A stretch of 64,000 nucleotides of DNA from Camillea tinctor (Eukaryota > Ascomycota > Sordariomycetes > Xylariales > Xylariaceae): contig MU394062.1 of NCBI GenBank assembly GCA_022578605.1, positions 186,001 to 250,000 on the forward strand. Reading direction: 5' to 3'. Shown piece after piece: positions 1-12,264 of this stretch (position 1 is its first letter; each line of letters starts with the position of its first letter). Under the pieces are notes generated by a model that did not search any database, was not told the DNA's origin, and saw only the letters and a program-made list of their open reading frames with translations. The position numbers were made by a program, and so were the translations under genes.

Positions 1-1556
1 GCCATGACCTTTTTAATGCTCAGCGAACAATTCTCGCAGCACTTGGCAGCATTGAGGAGTTAGTTAGCGATCCTTCTCACCGCCTGCTCGGCTTCGCCAT
101 GCAATACGTCGAAAGCAGGGCTTTGCAGGTGGCAGCCGAGCACCGACTAGCCGACATGTTGCAACAATACGAGGGTACGGGTCTTCACATAGCCCAGATA
201 TCCCAGAAGAGCGGCATCGATCAAGACAAATTAGGTATGCCTATCCATACAAACCCAGCCCCTGATATAACTTACGATAGACGATGCTGATACATGATCG
301 TTAGCACGCGTACTACGTCTCCTATGCTCACAGCACATTTTCAGTGAGGTGGCACCGGATACCTTTGCGAATAACGCCGTCTCGCGGGCGCTGGTCGGTA
401 ACGAAGACCTACGCGCGTATATCATGCTCTTGTTCGTAACCTAAGCGTTCCCCGCCACTGACTATATTGACAGAAGCAAACTAAAAGACTGACCTGCTAA
501 TGTTCATGAAAGCTCTCTAATCCCTTATACTGCTTGCGACTATCTGCCTGACATGCTCGTTCATCCAAAGATGGGCCCAAGCTACAAACTTGAAGAGACA
601 GCGTTTAACCTGGCCATCGGCACCGAGCAGTCATGCTGGGACTGGATATCCAACAAAGCTCCCGCTTCACGGGTTAGAAGAAGTCCCAACTTCGACTACT
701 TCCGTGGCACGCAGAGCAACGACCAGAAAGCTGCCAATGGCGATGCTGGCGAGATGATGCACCGGCGGGAAATCGAATTTTTCGGCCAGGCCATGTTCGG
801 AGCCGGGAAGGTGTTCAGTTCCCCACTCGTGTTCGACTACCCCTGGGGGGGACTAGGACGAGCAACTTTAGTCGACGTTGGCGGTGGCATTGGTATGGAC
901 AACCTCTAGTTGCTAGGCACCCACCGCACCCATCAGCTGACAAAATACATACAGGTGGCTTCTCATTGCAGTTATCGAGGGTATATCCAAGCCTGAATTT
1001 CGTGATCCAGGACCGCGAAGGCACCGTCGCAGAGGGTAAGCAGTTCTGGGGGAAGAAGAGCCCGCAGGATCTAGACAGTGGACGCGTGCGCCTGGTTCCC
1101 CACGACTTTTTCACTGAGAACCCTATCAAGGAAGCGGAGGCGTACCTGCTGCGCTACATCTTGTAAGCTACCCCCCTCATAGGCACTGGAACCTGTCCAG
1201 ACACTCGCTGAACCGAACATAGACATGACTGGTCCGACGAATACTGCATCAAGATCTTGACCGAGATCCGCAAAGCCATGGGGCCTAACTCGCGTCTTCT
1301 GATCGTCGACCAAGTCATGAACACAACGATAGGCGACAAGTCGCTTACCTCGGCCCCGGCCCCATTGCTGGCAAACTACGGCCACTATATTCGCTTTAGC
1401 CACCAGATCGACCTTGCCTTGATGTCGACCATCAACGGAATTGAGCGCACTAAGCCTCAGTTCGAGCATATCATCCAAGCGGCGGGCCTGCGCATCGCTA
1501 CCATTAAGGAGGCCAGAACGCAGGTGTCTGTTATCGAGTGTGTAAAGGCATCTTGA
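1..1556 (+). CDS. Plant-type O-methyltransferase (SAM-dependent), 5' partial
   Basis: The enzyme transfers a methyl group from S-adenosylmethionine to a hydroxyl of a small aromatic substrate; relatives include fungal sterigmatocystin-type O-methyltransferases. The reading frame is already open at base 3, so the N-terminus lies outside the window. Proposed exons: <1-234, 305-431, 513-892, 955-1162 and 1223-1556; all phases match. Exons 1-2 give the winged-helix dimerisation part, ending in YTACDYLPD. Exon 3 ends in the SAM-binding glycine loop VDVGGGIGG, completed by exon 4. NFVIQDRE carries the adenosine-binding acidic residue. RYILHDWSDEYC, across the exon 4-5 junction, has the catalytic His. 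The C-terminus ends at CVKAS. The donor of intron 2 is GTTCGT; the alternative GTATAT donor at 417 is also in phase but loses the conserved AYIML segment. The substrate is unknown. It is the first gene of a loose accessory region. Confidence 0.88.
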
Positions 1557-3207
1557 AGCAAGGCTATGATGTGCTTTTAGTCTGATCTCATGTGACTCTC
1601 ATTCTAAGCTTTATGTAACTAAGGGAGCTAGTTGTACCCTCACTATGGCACAGTAGCCCGGATTTGATGTCGACCAATTTTTCCAAAAAGGGGTTTCCCC
1701 TTTCGAAACTATTGGTCAGCAAGATCCTGTGTATTAGTTTCAACAACCTAAATAAAGCTCTTAAATTTCTCAAAAATAACATTTAATCATTTTAAATGTA
1801 AAAATATATTGCGATTCTTGTTTTCTTTTCTTTTTTTTTTAAACAATAAAGGTTTGGGTCATTTAGGGGATTTTATATATAAAACCTTATGCTGACGATC
1901 AGTGAAACTAAGAAGTTATTTTTTTTTTCAAAATTGGTCGCCATTAAATCCAGCTCACTGTAACTAGATTGATCCCACTAAGATACTTCGACCTGCGGCC
2001 GGCTATACAGTATGCCCTCCCTGCTAGTAGAGTTGAAGACCGATAGCAAAACGGGGTGCAGGCCATTGCGACTCGTAGGCGGCCGTAAAAGGCCAGAATC
2101 AGTGAGACCGGTGCACAGCCACATAGGTATCAGTACAATTCTATGTGCCGAGTATTTAATTCGGTTCAGACCACATCCGCAGCAAGTATACTTGGTTCTA
2201 GTGGTTAATTGTACAACGTGTCTTACAGCGTGTCGGGCGTCAACAAGCCGTTGCGGAATTTTTCAGCCGTTACCGCAACCCTTCTCCAGAAAGGAGAGCC
2301 TATTCGCCCGGCAGCTAGTTAGAAGACCAACGGTTCGTCACAGGTCACGGGTCACAGGTTATTGAATCACTTTGTGACTTGGCGACTCGTTATGTGACTG
2401 GATCAGTCACTACTATAAAAACTGGTTGCAGGGATGAAAAAAGTGAATTTTGTTATGTAGTAATATGTATCTGGATTTCCCGAAAATAGACGGTAGTACT
2501 TAGTAGATAATGGACAACTGCTGTGGCTTGACTGTACGGGAGAGGTTATACCCGTTCTATTTTAGGTTTGAGGGTTCAGGAAGCTAACCTATTAAGAACA
2601 TTGAAAGCTTGATGGGAAGGGGACCCATGTCATTTCGTACAGCCACATGCATAAATCGATTGGGTCCCCTGATCGCCACGCCACATTCAAAGATAGACAG
2701 TCTGATTTTTGATGTCATAAGCAAAAACCCCCAAAACCTAAAAATTCCCATCGTCGCATCAGCTTTGGGGAATTATTAAGGTTTACCTTATTTACTATTT
2801 TTATACTTATTTCTTCCTTCTTACATCTTTTTTATTCTCCTCTCTTGTGTGTTTGAAATTCCTGTCCTTACCGCCATATGAGTGCGCATGACATTTCCTT
2901 TTCTTTTTCTTTTTCATTTTTTCTTTTTCCACTTCTTAGGTACTTTTCCCTAGTCTGAACCATCCGGCTCAGTTCAGCTTCGCCTGATTCTTTTCTAAAG
3001 TGGCTGCTTACCTCTCTCTCTCTCTCTCTCTATCTGTCTGCCTCGTCGTCTCTCTGCCTCATGCCTCTGCCTCCGCCTTCTCATCCCACCTAATCTCGAC
3101 GAAGGGGAATTTACAATCGAATAACGCCTCCAAAATATTGCTAGTCATTCGTAGAAAGATTGAGTTCCAAACTTATAGACCGCCTCTTCCTGTTTCTCCC
3201 CTCCACC
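1557..3207. other. AT-rich intergenic region
   Basis: No gene is visible. The interval contains a very AT-rich stretch (about 1780-1960, with poly-T runs), a cluster of GTCAC/GTGAC words at about 2337-2411 followed by a TATA-like ACTATAAAAAC, and a pyrimidine-rich leader just before the next gene (about 2890-3060). The longest open frame, 2012-2365, has no recognisable features. Confidence 0.6.
3011..3031. repeat. (CT)n microsatellite in a gene leader
   Basis: About ten CT units lie roughly 180 bp upstream of the DUF7053 start codon, within a longer pyrimidine-rich stretch. Such CT tracts are common near transcription starts in filamentous ascomycetes, so this probably marks the promoter or leader of that gene (inference). 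Confidence 0.75.
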
Positions 3208-4470
3208 ATGTCGAAGCGCTCAACCTTCACAACCATCTCGCCTCTGCCCGCGGGCATATCGCGCGAGTTCATCATCGACTTCCTACATAATCACCAGGAG
3301 ATGATCGATTTAAACCCCCTAATAATAGAGCGACACCCCATCCCCCCGCCTGCGCATGCGCCAGCCGAAGAGCAGAGATGTGTCTGGTGGAGCATGACGG
3401 ACAAGATCTCCTACCTTCCGGGTGGCGCCATGTCCGGAGAGGTCACCTACACCGCTGCATTTAACGATTTACCCAACGGTATCCAGACCCATTCGTATGC
3501 GCCCATGGGCACGGATATCCGGGGCCGGTGGAGTCTAAACGGCACCTTACCCGGCGAACCCCTGGAACCCGTCGAACTAGGCCTCGGAGCTCCGAGACAA
3601 GGACTCTATCTGCGTGAGGTAAACAGATACCTAATAATAAACCCAAGCATGCACTCGAGTCCGAGTTCTAGTTGTTCTAACTTGGTTAAAAAAAAATAGG
3701 ATGTTGAGCTACGCTGCAATTTCATGATGTCGTCCTTCGTAAAGAAGACGCTAAAGAAAGCACACGGCACGCTCGTTAGTCGCCTCTGTGAGAAGGCCAA
3801 AATAGCATCCAGAAATCCCAGCTTAATCGCGAGCGGCACTCCTATCCGCAACTCCCCCGTGCCCTCGTGCTCCTCGGGCAGCGTCCACAGCGGAAGCGAC
3901 AACGAAGTGAACCCCGTCGCGCTAACCACCGACGAGCGGATCCCCCTGGGTCCACGACCAACCGATCTGAACCATCCGAACACCACCGCCCACCCGGCAA
4001 CGAAACCCCCCGAACCACCCGCGCAGAACCCGAGCGCCGCGCGGATGCCTTGCCACCAACAACCCCCGCAATATCATCAGCGGCACTTCTCAGATTCCCG
4101 GAGCACCCCCGCACATCACCACCCCGCGCTAACGCTAGCTCGCGGGACGTCCACATCCTACACCATGGCCGCCAACAGCCACGGCTGGGCCCCGAGCTCG
4201 GTGGATCGCGGCATGGTGCCCGAGCCCCTGCGCCTGGGACACGCGCGCGTGGCCTCCGCTTCGGCACACTACGCGCACCCGAACCGGAGCAGCGCGAGCG
4301 GCGCCCCGCAGATCCCACCTCTGTCGGAGCTCGACCACCCACAGCAGGTAGCCCAGCAGCAGGTCCGAGACCAGGACAGGAGATGGCCGCGCGCGCACGA
4401 CGGCGCGGTGTACGACCCCCATGCCCCGGGGAGGCGGCAGGGCGGAGGGTTCCCGGCCGAGTTGGAGTGA
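3208..4470 (+). CDS. DUF7053 family protein
   Basis: A conserved fungal protein of unknown biochemical role, 393 residues. Exons 3208-3618 and 3700-4470; the intron (81 bp) is GTAAAC...AATAG. The start ATG lies in context CACCATGTC, and the N-terminus MSKRSTFTTISPLPAG matches the usual family start. The first ~180 residues form the conserved domain: the DLNPLIIERH motif, then TDKISYLPGG, THSYAPMGTDIRGRW and the APRQGLYLRE / DVELRCNFMM junction across the intron. This layout recalls a lipid-binding START-like fold, but that is inference. A basic FVKKTLKKAHGTL helix follows. Residues ~190-393 are Pro/His/Ser/Ala-rich, GC-rich and probably disordered. Because of the GC-rich composition the other frames there are also open; frame continuity with the domain decides the choice. 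Confidence 0.85.
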
Positions 4471-7062
4471 AAAGCTCTGAAATCGGATGGAACCGAATTG
4501 ATTAAGCGATTATATCTCTTTTTTTGCGTATTGCCGTTTTACTGCTAGCGTTTTGGGTTTCTGGTTTCTTTCTCATCGCGAGCGTGTTCCAACCGGGAAA
4601 GGAAAGGCTATATCCAGCGTGGAGGGCGGAGGTGATAGGTATTTGGTGTTAGTAAACGAGGTTTGGGACGGCGGTGTTATTTGGCGTTATTTTTTTTTCC
4701 TGGATTACCCCCCCCCAACGCACCCAGCGCTCTCTACTGTCATCTTTACAGGGAGGGGGTGTTTTGAAGTGAATATGGGCGAGGGTAGTAAGGCGCAACA
4801 CGGGGGAGATGTTAAGGAAGGACAAAAAAAATGAAATTCAGACCATATCGAAATATGATATTTATATCAGGGTATTTCGGTGATATGGGATTGGATTGGA
4901 AATGAGGCTGGTGTCTTCTCCTTTTTTCCTTATTTGGCTGGTTTATATAGGATAGCATATACCCCCTATTCATGGATGTTTTTTTTCAGATGAGAACTAT
5001 TACCTATTCTTAGTGCTGCGCGTATTCTCACTTTCATGGCGTCTTCCCTCAAATGCAGGTGCTGCAAATATTGGTATAAGAGAACAGTTAAGCGAAACGT
5101 TGAAATCGTAAAGCTGATGAGATGATTTTATATGTTGTCGTTTCATGTTAAGATCTTAGACTTGTTTGTCATATTAGGCTATATAAAGGGTTGGTAGGTT
5201 AAAATGTTTAGAGTTTACAACAAGCGTCAACAAGCGTTATGTGGGAAAGGGACATCGGTGAGCGGTAAGCAATTACTATAGTTACCAGTCTGCTTATAGG
5301 AAACTAAGGGGAGTTCCTAGATAGGAGAGGGGGGGGGATATAAAAGTGAGCCGGGTAAAAGGCCTTAGTTTGAATGAGAGATAAGACATAAATATAACCC
5401 TAGGTAGCCATATCAATTCTCATAATTTAAACGACAAGAATAGCTGCGTGCTTTTCAATACAAGTGGTCCAGAATGCAAGTTGTGTACCTAGGTACGTGT
5501 CTATGTTTTGAAGCTCCGGTTCTCCTTAAGCTACATACTGAAGCAAGGGTAGAATTTAGAGAAGACCTCAAAGTATTGAAATAAATAAATAAAATTAGGT
5601 GTCTAGGTACTGTTGTGGGGACTAGGGGAACTAGGGACCACATTTCTGTGTATATAGATTGCGTTGCATTACAAGCTCGCGATAGTTTCTTTCTTTTACA
5701 CCATGGCAAGTCGGCGTTAGTGTTACAGCAAAGATCAATACATTCCCCTTATATATACGTTTCTCAGCTTCCTATTCACAACAAACAGTATGAAATTTGG
5801 GGGTCGTAGACTAGGGACTGCTGTCCCTAGTCCCTCACAGCCTCATACAACTGTTGGTAGAGGGTCCCCTTTATCTCCAGTTCAGTACATAAGCTAAAAG
5901 GGACGACGTAAGATGCTAAGCAAGTTTAATCACCCCAAGGTCAAGCTTAGGCATCGATCAGTAACTATAGTAGTATAGGTTATACATTTGCCGAGACAGT
6001 AAAATAACGCGCTTGCGTGTCTACATTATGTAGCGTCCGTTGCCCCCCTTTTCTGTTCTGGTATAAAACTCGCCATCCCATCTACAACTTAGGTCGACAC
6101 TTAAAAGAGTCTTATAGTGTAGCACTTGCGCATCGATGCATGTGTAAATTAGGTGATATGCTAGTTCCCATACTAGATCGAGTCCCAAGCGGCGTCCTAT
6201 ACCAAGCTCAGCTAGCTGGGTCTTCCTCCAGACAAATTACGGAGTCGCGGCCCCGAAAAGCTTCGGTCCCCGTCCTGTCCTAACAAAAAGCTAAACTAAA
6301 ACGGGAAACAGGAAGGATCGCTTGTATTACTTGTTATCCCGTGGTCTAGGTTAGTTGTTTTCTGTCTACTTAGTATGGCTTTGTCCTTCAAGGCCGTTTG
6401 CTTCAGTTTATATAGTTCCCCCCACATCCCGGCAACCCGTTCAGGGGTGGTGCCCCGGACCGTTGCTCCTAGCTCCCGACCATTAACGTAGTTGAGATTT
6501 TTTTCTTGTTTTCTTGAGGGCCCCTGTGTTCTTGCTGTAGTTATCCAGTTAGTTTGTCTCAAGATGCTAGTGCTCTATAGGGACACAAAAAAATGAAAGT
6601 TCACATCTTAAGAGACATATGAGGGGGAATATAAGGAAAGTAAATTAATCCAGCCTGGGGTTACTCATGAGAGATCTACATTAAGACCTAGTACCCGCGG
6701 CTACCCTAGAAGAACAGAAAAAGCGCTTATGCAAAACGCTGTTACATTGTACTTGACTAGATTACTTCGGAGCAGCATCCGCTTGAAAAGGGGGAGTCTA
6801 GTTGTTGATGATCGCAGGACAGGCAAAATTCTAGAAGGAGTAGACACTTAAGTCGCAGTGATATGTGTATGATTTCTGGGTCTAGTTTCTGAAGACTGTA
6901 TGATGATTTCCACACTTTACTCGGCTTACTTGATCACGGGTTTTATAAAATACACATCTACTTAATTAGTATTAATATATTGATTTCTAGCTTTAATATA
7001 TAATATCGTGAAGTAAGAGCCCAAAGAACCGTATTTTATCTACCTATGAATAAAATTATATA
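4471..7062. other. Intergenic region, no gene seen
   Basis: This lies between the end of the DUF7053 gene and the 3' end of the convergent rhodopsin-like gene. Composition is mixed and AT-leaning, with G-runs (for example about 5326-5338) and a small palindromic A/T patch near 4840-4880. An 88-codon frame on the minus strand at 6296-6562 looks faintly protein-like but has no recognisable motif. No tRNA or repeat element was found. Confidence 0.55.
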
Positions 7063-8681
7063 CTATTGTATAGTTTGTGTGACCTCCCTCTCTACAATGA
7101 TTCCATTCAGGCCGGAGGGCAATGCCTTAGATCCCCGACGCTCCAGGCGGGCAGCGTCTGACTTTTCAATCTTTCTGGGTTGCACCCTACCGAGCTCTAC
7201 AAGGCTCTCCTCCGAGTCTCCCACGCTCACGAACCCGCTCCGTATAGCAGTCTTGCTCTTCGGCTGGCTGGCCGAGTTTAGGTAGTTAAACGATCCGTGA
7301 GAAGGTTCTATACTCTTGCTCCTCACAGTGGACATGAACCGCTGAAAGACTTTATCAAAAATGGGACGGAGGAGAGGGGAGCAGGCAACCAGGATAACGA
7401 CTCCCACCTCGGCATAGGTCCAGAGGATGACGGTGGGCACAGTGTACGCGAAATCGGTGAAATCGAGAGTCTTGAATGACATCAGTCGGAGGACGGCGAA
7501 TGTAATAGTTCTGTAGAACACGAATGTTAGCCACTATCAAAAGGAAAAGTATGTACGAGCTTTAAAGCGATATATGCAACAACTTACACGATACTGATGC
7601 CGAAAATCCCAAAGAGCGCCAGCTTGTAAGGTGCTTTGAGCTGTAATTTGTAGATCATTGGTAGTGGCATAATGCACATGACGATATCTATTATCACATT
7701 GTACACACTTACGGCCGTATAGGCCGCAATCTGATTGCCGCAAGTTCCCTCTACTGTAGGATCCCAGTTCTTCTGAATCGGACGGCACACCAGGAGGCCA
7801 ATGAGCACAGTCATAACCACCCAGGCCGCCTGGAAGAATATGACAACCCAGGTTATCATCTAGAAGACAGCTTAGCAGGGTTATACACAGAAAAATTTAA
7901 AAGACCAAGTTTTTACTGACCACAAACGTACGGACGGCAAAAATCCGCTTGAGCATCCTTAGCATCAGAAAGTTAGCAGTTGCAGTATTAAGTAACTTTT
8001 GCACCCGCCAAGTTCTGTAGTGAGAGCCAAAACCTTATACACTTTGCTAGGAGATGCAAGTTTTACTTCAGACAGGCCAAAATGGGAAGAGAGAAATAGC
8101 TCTCAGGCGTACTCACCACAAGACACTCCATTTACTGGTGCACATTGCAAGGCCATACAAGGCTTGTACCACGAGCAGAGTCTAACACAGAGAAACAGGG
8201 GTCAGAAGAGTTTAGTTGTACTAGAAAAATACTGCTCACATACCTGTGTAAGTCTCGCTATGTGAACCTTTTCGAGTTGGTCCATGTGATAGCCCACGCC
8301 TCCTAGATAGAGAACTTGTTGTCCTGTTAGCCCATATCACAAAAAGGCACATGGTACGCCCCTGTTATAGGAGAGAACTCACGCATAAAACAAGAGACCA
8401 CCATCCCATACCAACACGCCTAATTAACTAGTTAGCTAAAAGCCCATTGTCATTCCCTTCATCAAGCCAAAATACTCTGGACAGGGTAACCGTACCACTG
8501 AGGCGTAGAATAGGCCGTCCTCCACACCAAGCGGAAGTTTCTTGATCCGCCGCGAATACACGCGGAGACCGGTCCAGATGGCGATGAGAATGCTAAATAT
8601 GATGATCGTGTGCAAGGACTGCGTCACCTCGGGCCTTGTTGATAGAGGTACAACAGTCGTCTGGATCTTGTCGTCGGCCAT
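7063..8681 (-). CDS. Pth11-like integral membrane protein (fungal rhodopsin-fold domain)
   Basis: A seven-helix membrane protein of the large fungal Pth11-like / Fung_rhodopsin group, proposed to act as surface receptors; ligands are unknown for nearly all. Seven exons (minus strand): 8681-8496, 8419-8383, 8302-8244, 8181-8117, 7957-7921, 7859-7588, 7510-7063; 367 residues, all phases consistent. Supporting motifs are LHTIIIFSILIAIWTGLRVYS (first helix), RGVGYHMDQL, LYGLAMCTSKWSVL leading to MLKRIF, CRPIQKNWDP with a paired Cys in GTCG, VYNVIIDIVMCIMPLPMIY, and TLDFTDFAYTVPTVILWTYAE. The cytoplasmic tail from about residue 290 is Ser/Lys/Arg-rich. There is no CFEM domain and almost no extracellular N-terminus. 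ATG at 8681 is used; an upstream in-frame GTG is not a credible start. The two shortest exons (37 bp) are the least certain. Confidence 0.85.
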
Positions 8682-10480
8682 GTCGACAGTGGCAGACACG
8701 AATATGTACGCGTGGCTCTGTAAGGAGGAAAGGGGGAGTAGTTGGCTGGGCTTTTTTTTTTTTCACGAGGATGTGTGCTTGTGCTTAAGGAAAACAAACA
8801 TATGAAAAGAATGTGTTTTAATCTACTTGTGAGCCGGCTTGAACATTATCTTGAGGAACGGTGCAGAGAAGAAGAGAAGCAAGGGCAAATGATAATTGAT
8901 TTTGATGCCCACCCGTCCTCTTGACAGGACCGGGGACGCCTTGCATCGAACCTTGAGGAGTGAAACGCTCTAATGCTCGGCATACCATAGTAACCTGTGA
9001 TCGTTGATGAAGAACTTCATCCACGGGCCCTGGCAGTTCCCCTGAAAGATGCTGCTGGCGCTGTTCCATCGGTTCGTCCGTCCCTAGCGACTGACATATC
9101 CCCCATCCGGGATAGAGATGCAAGGATCGTCTCGTTAGCCATCATAACCTCGACCTAAAACGGCTGTCATGCTGCAAACTACTTCACCTAAAGCTAGGGC
9201 GGCAGTAGGAATCCCCTTTCCCCTGATTTTCGCTCATCTGATAACTATGTGAGTCAAGAGAATGTAGCAATGTATTTTGCCCGCATTGTTGTACTATACG
9301 TCTGTAGCGCGACCCACCACTCTTGGGGACCCAAGTCTAGATGCTAGGCAATGACCCAGCTTCATGGGTGCATTGCTCAGAAACTACGAAATCGAGCTTA
9401 CGATTGCGGCACATAGCGTAATTATTGGCAGCCGGAGCACACGCCGTACGAAGTTCATTGCATCCTGTCAATCTGATGGGCAACCTCCGGTATCTATATT
9501 CTATAACTCCACTATCTAGCGTATCCTTTCCCCATATAGTCTTCGTGGCTTACAGTTCTGTGTCCCAGATTATTAACCAATTTATGTTTACCCTTACGAT
9601 TTCCACTGCGCAAAACTTCGCCAGCAGCTGTGTTTGTGGATCAGTTTTTAAACTAGTTTCTGGTTATTAGGTTCTCTGTATATGATTGGATTTAATTCGG
9701 TTCCTACGTTTTTCAGAAAAAAGGAAATAGTGAGGAAAAGGCTTTCTGGCTTGTATCAGTAGAAAATACCCTCTGTGAGGCTGACGGCAGAATAGGTAGA
9801 TAAGTGTCCACTATCCAGCTGCAGTTATCTAAGGTAGAAGCTCAATGTAACATTACTGCATTAAGTCGGACAGCTATAGAAATCAACAGGGCAAAATACA
9901 TTAAGTATGTATATAATCATGGTTATAATTCCGCAGCAGAAACAAGTAAAGAAGGTCATTCATAGATCAGCTTCACTCTAGCCCATCGCAAGAGTAGTAT
10001 AGCGTCGTATTTAAAGCCTATACTAAGTATGATCCGAGATTATCTCGTTCCTCTAGTGTTCACTTAAGACCCTTGATAAGATGCACACGTATGCATATAT
10101 ATCTAGTTCGAGATTTAACCTACTTTATCCTTGTAACTTAGACGTAGGTTGAAGCCGGTCTGCAGCATCTAATTGCAATAAGCATGGTCCCGGTACAAGT
10201 CCGACCCCGCGTCCAACGTGAGCTGATGAGCTGATGCGGCGGTCAAGGCAGGGATGGCTACGGAAGACGACATATGTGCAACTATTTGCAGTGTGGAGAT
10301 TCTTCGAGGCAATGGGATAAGTCTCACAGTTCATATTTAGCAGCTTCATCTTTCAGTGAACCTTTTTGTCATCGCTTTTCTTTCTTTCTTTTATTTACTC
10401 ACTATTTTCAGTATCATTTTAACCTACCGCTTCATAATACTCAGAACCTCAAATAATACTCAAATCACTATCTGTTCAAT
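8682..10480. other. Intergenic region between two divergent genes
   Basis: This region should contain the promoters of the Pth11-like gene (minus) and the GMC oxidoreductase (plus). Visible are a poly-T run at about 8752-8762 and a pyrimidine-rich leader (about 10365-10400, CTTTTCTTTCTTTC) before the oxidoreductase start. The open frames here (for example minus 8818-9123) show no family features. No RNA gene is recognised. Confidence 0.55.

Positions 10481-12264
<1,784 letters not shown>

Noticed and set aside
3842..4505. Long alternative frames (166 and 212 codons) over the DUF7053 tail
   Set aside because: The tail is very GC-rich, so stops are rare in all frames. Only one frame continues from the conserved domain across the intron.
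6296..6562. 88-codon minus-strand frame
   Set aside because: The charged composition is mildly protein-like, but there is no credible start, splice continuation or family resemblance.
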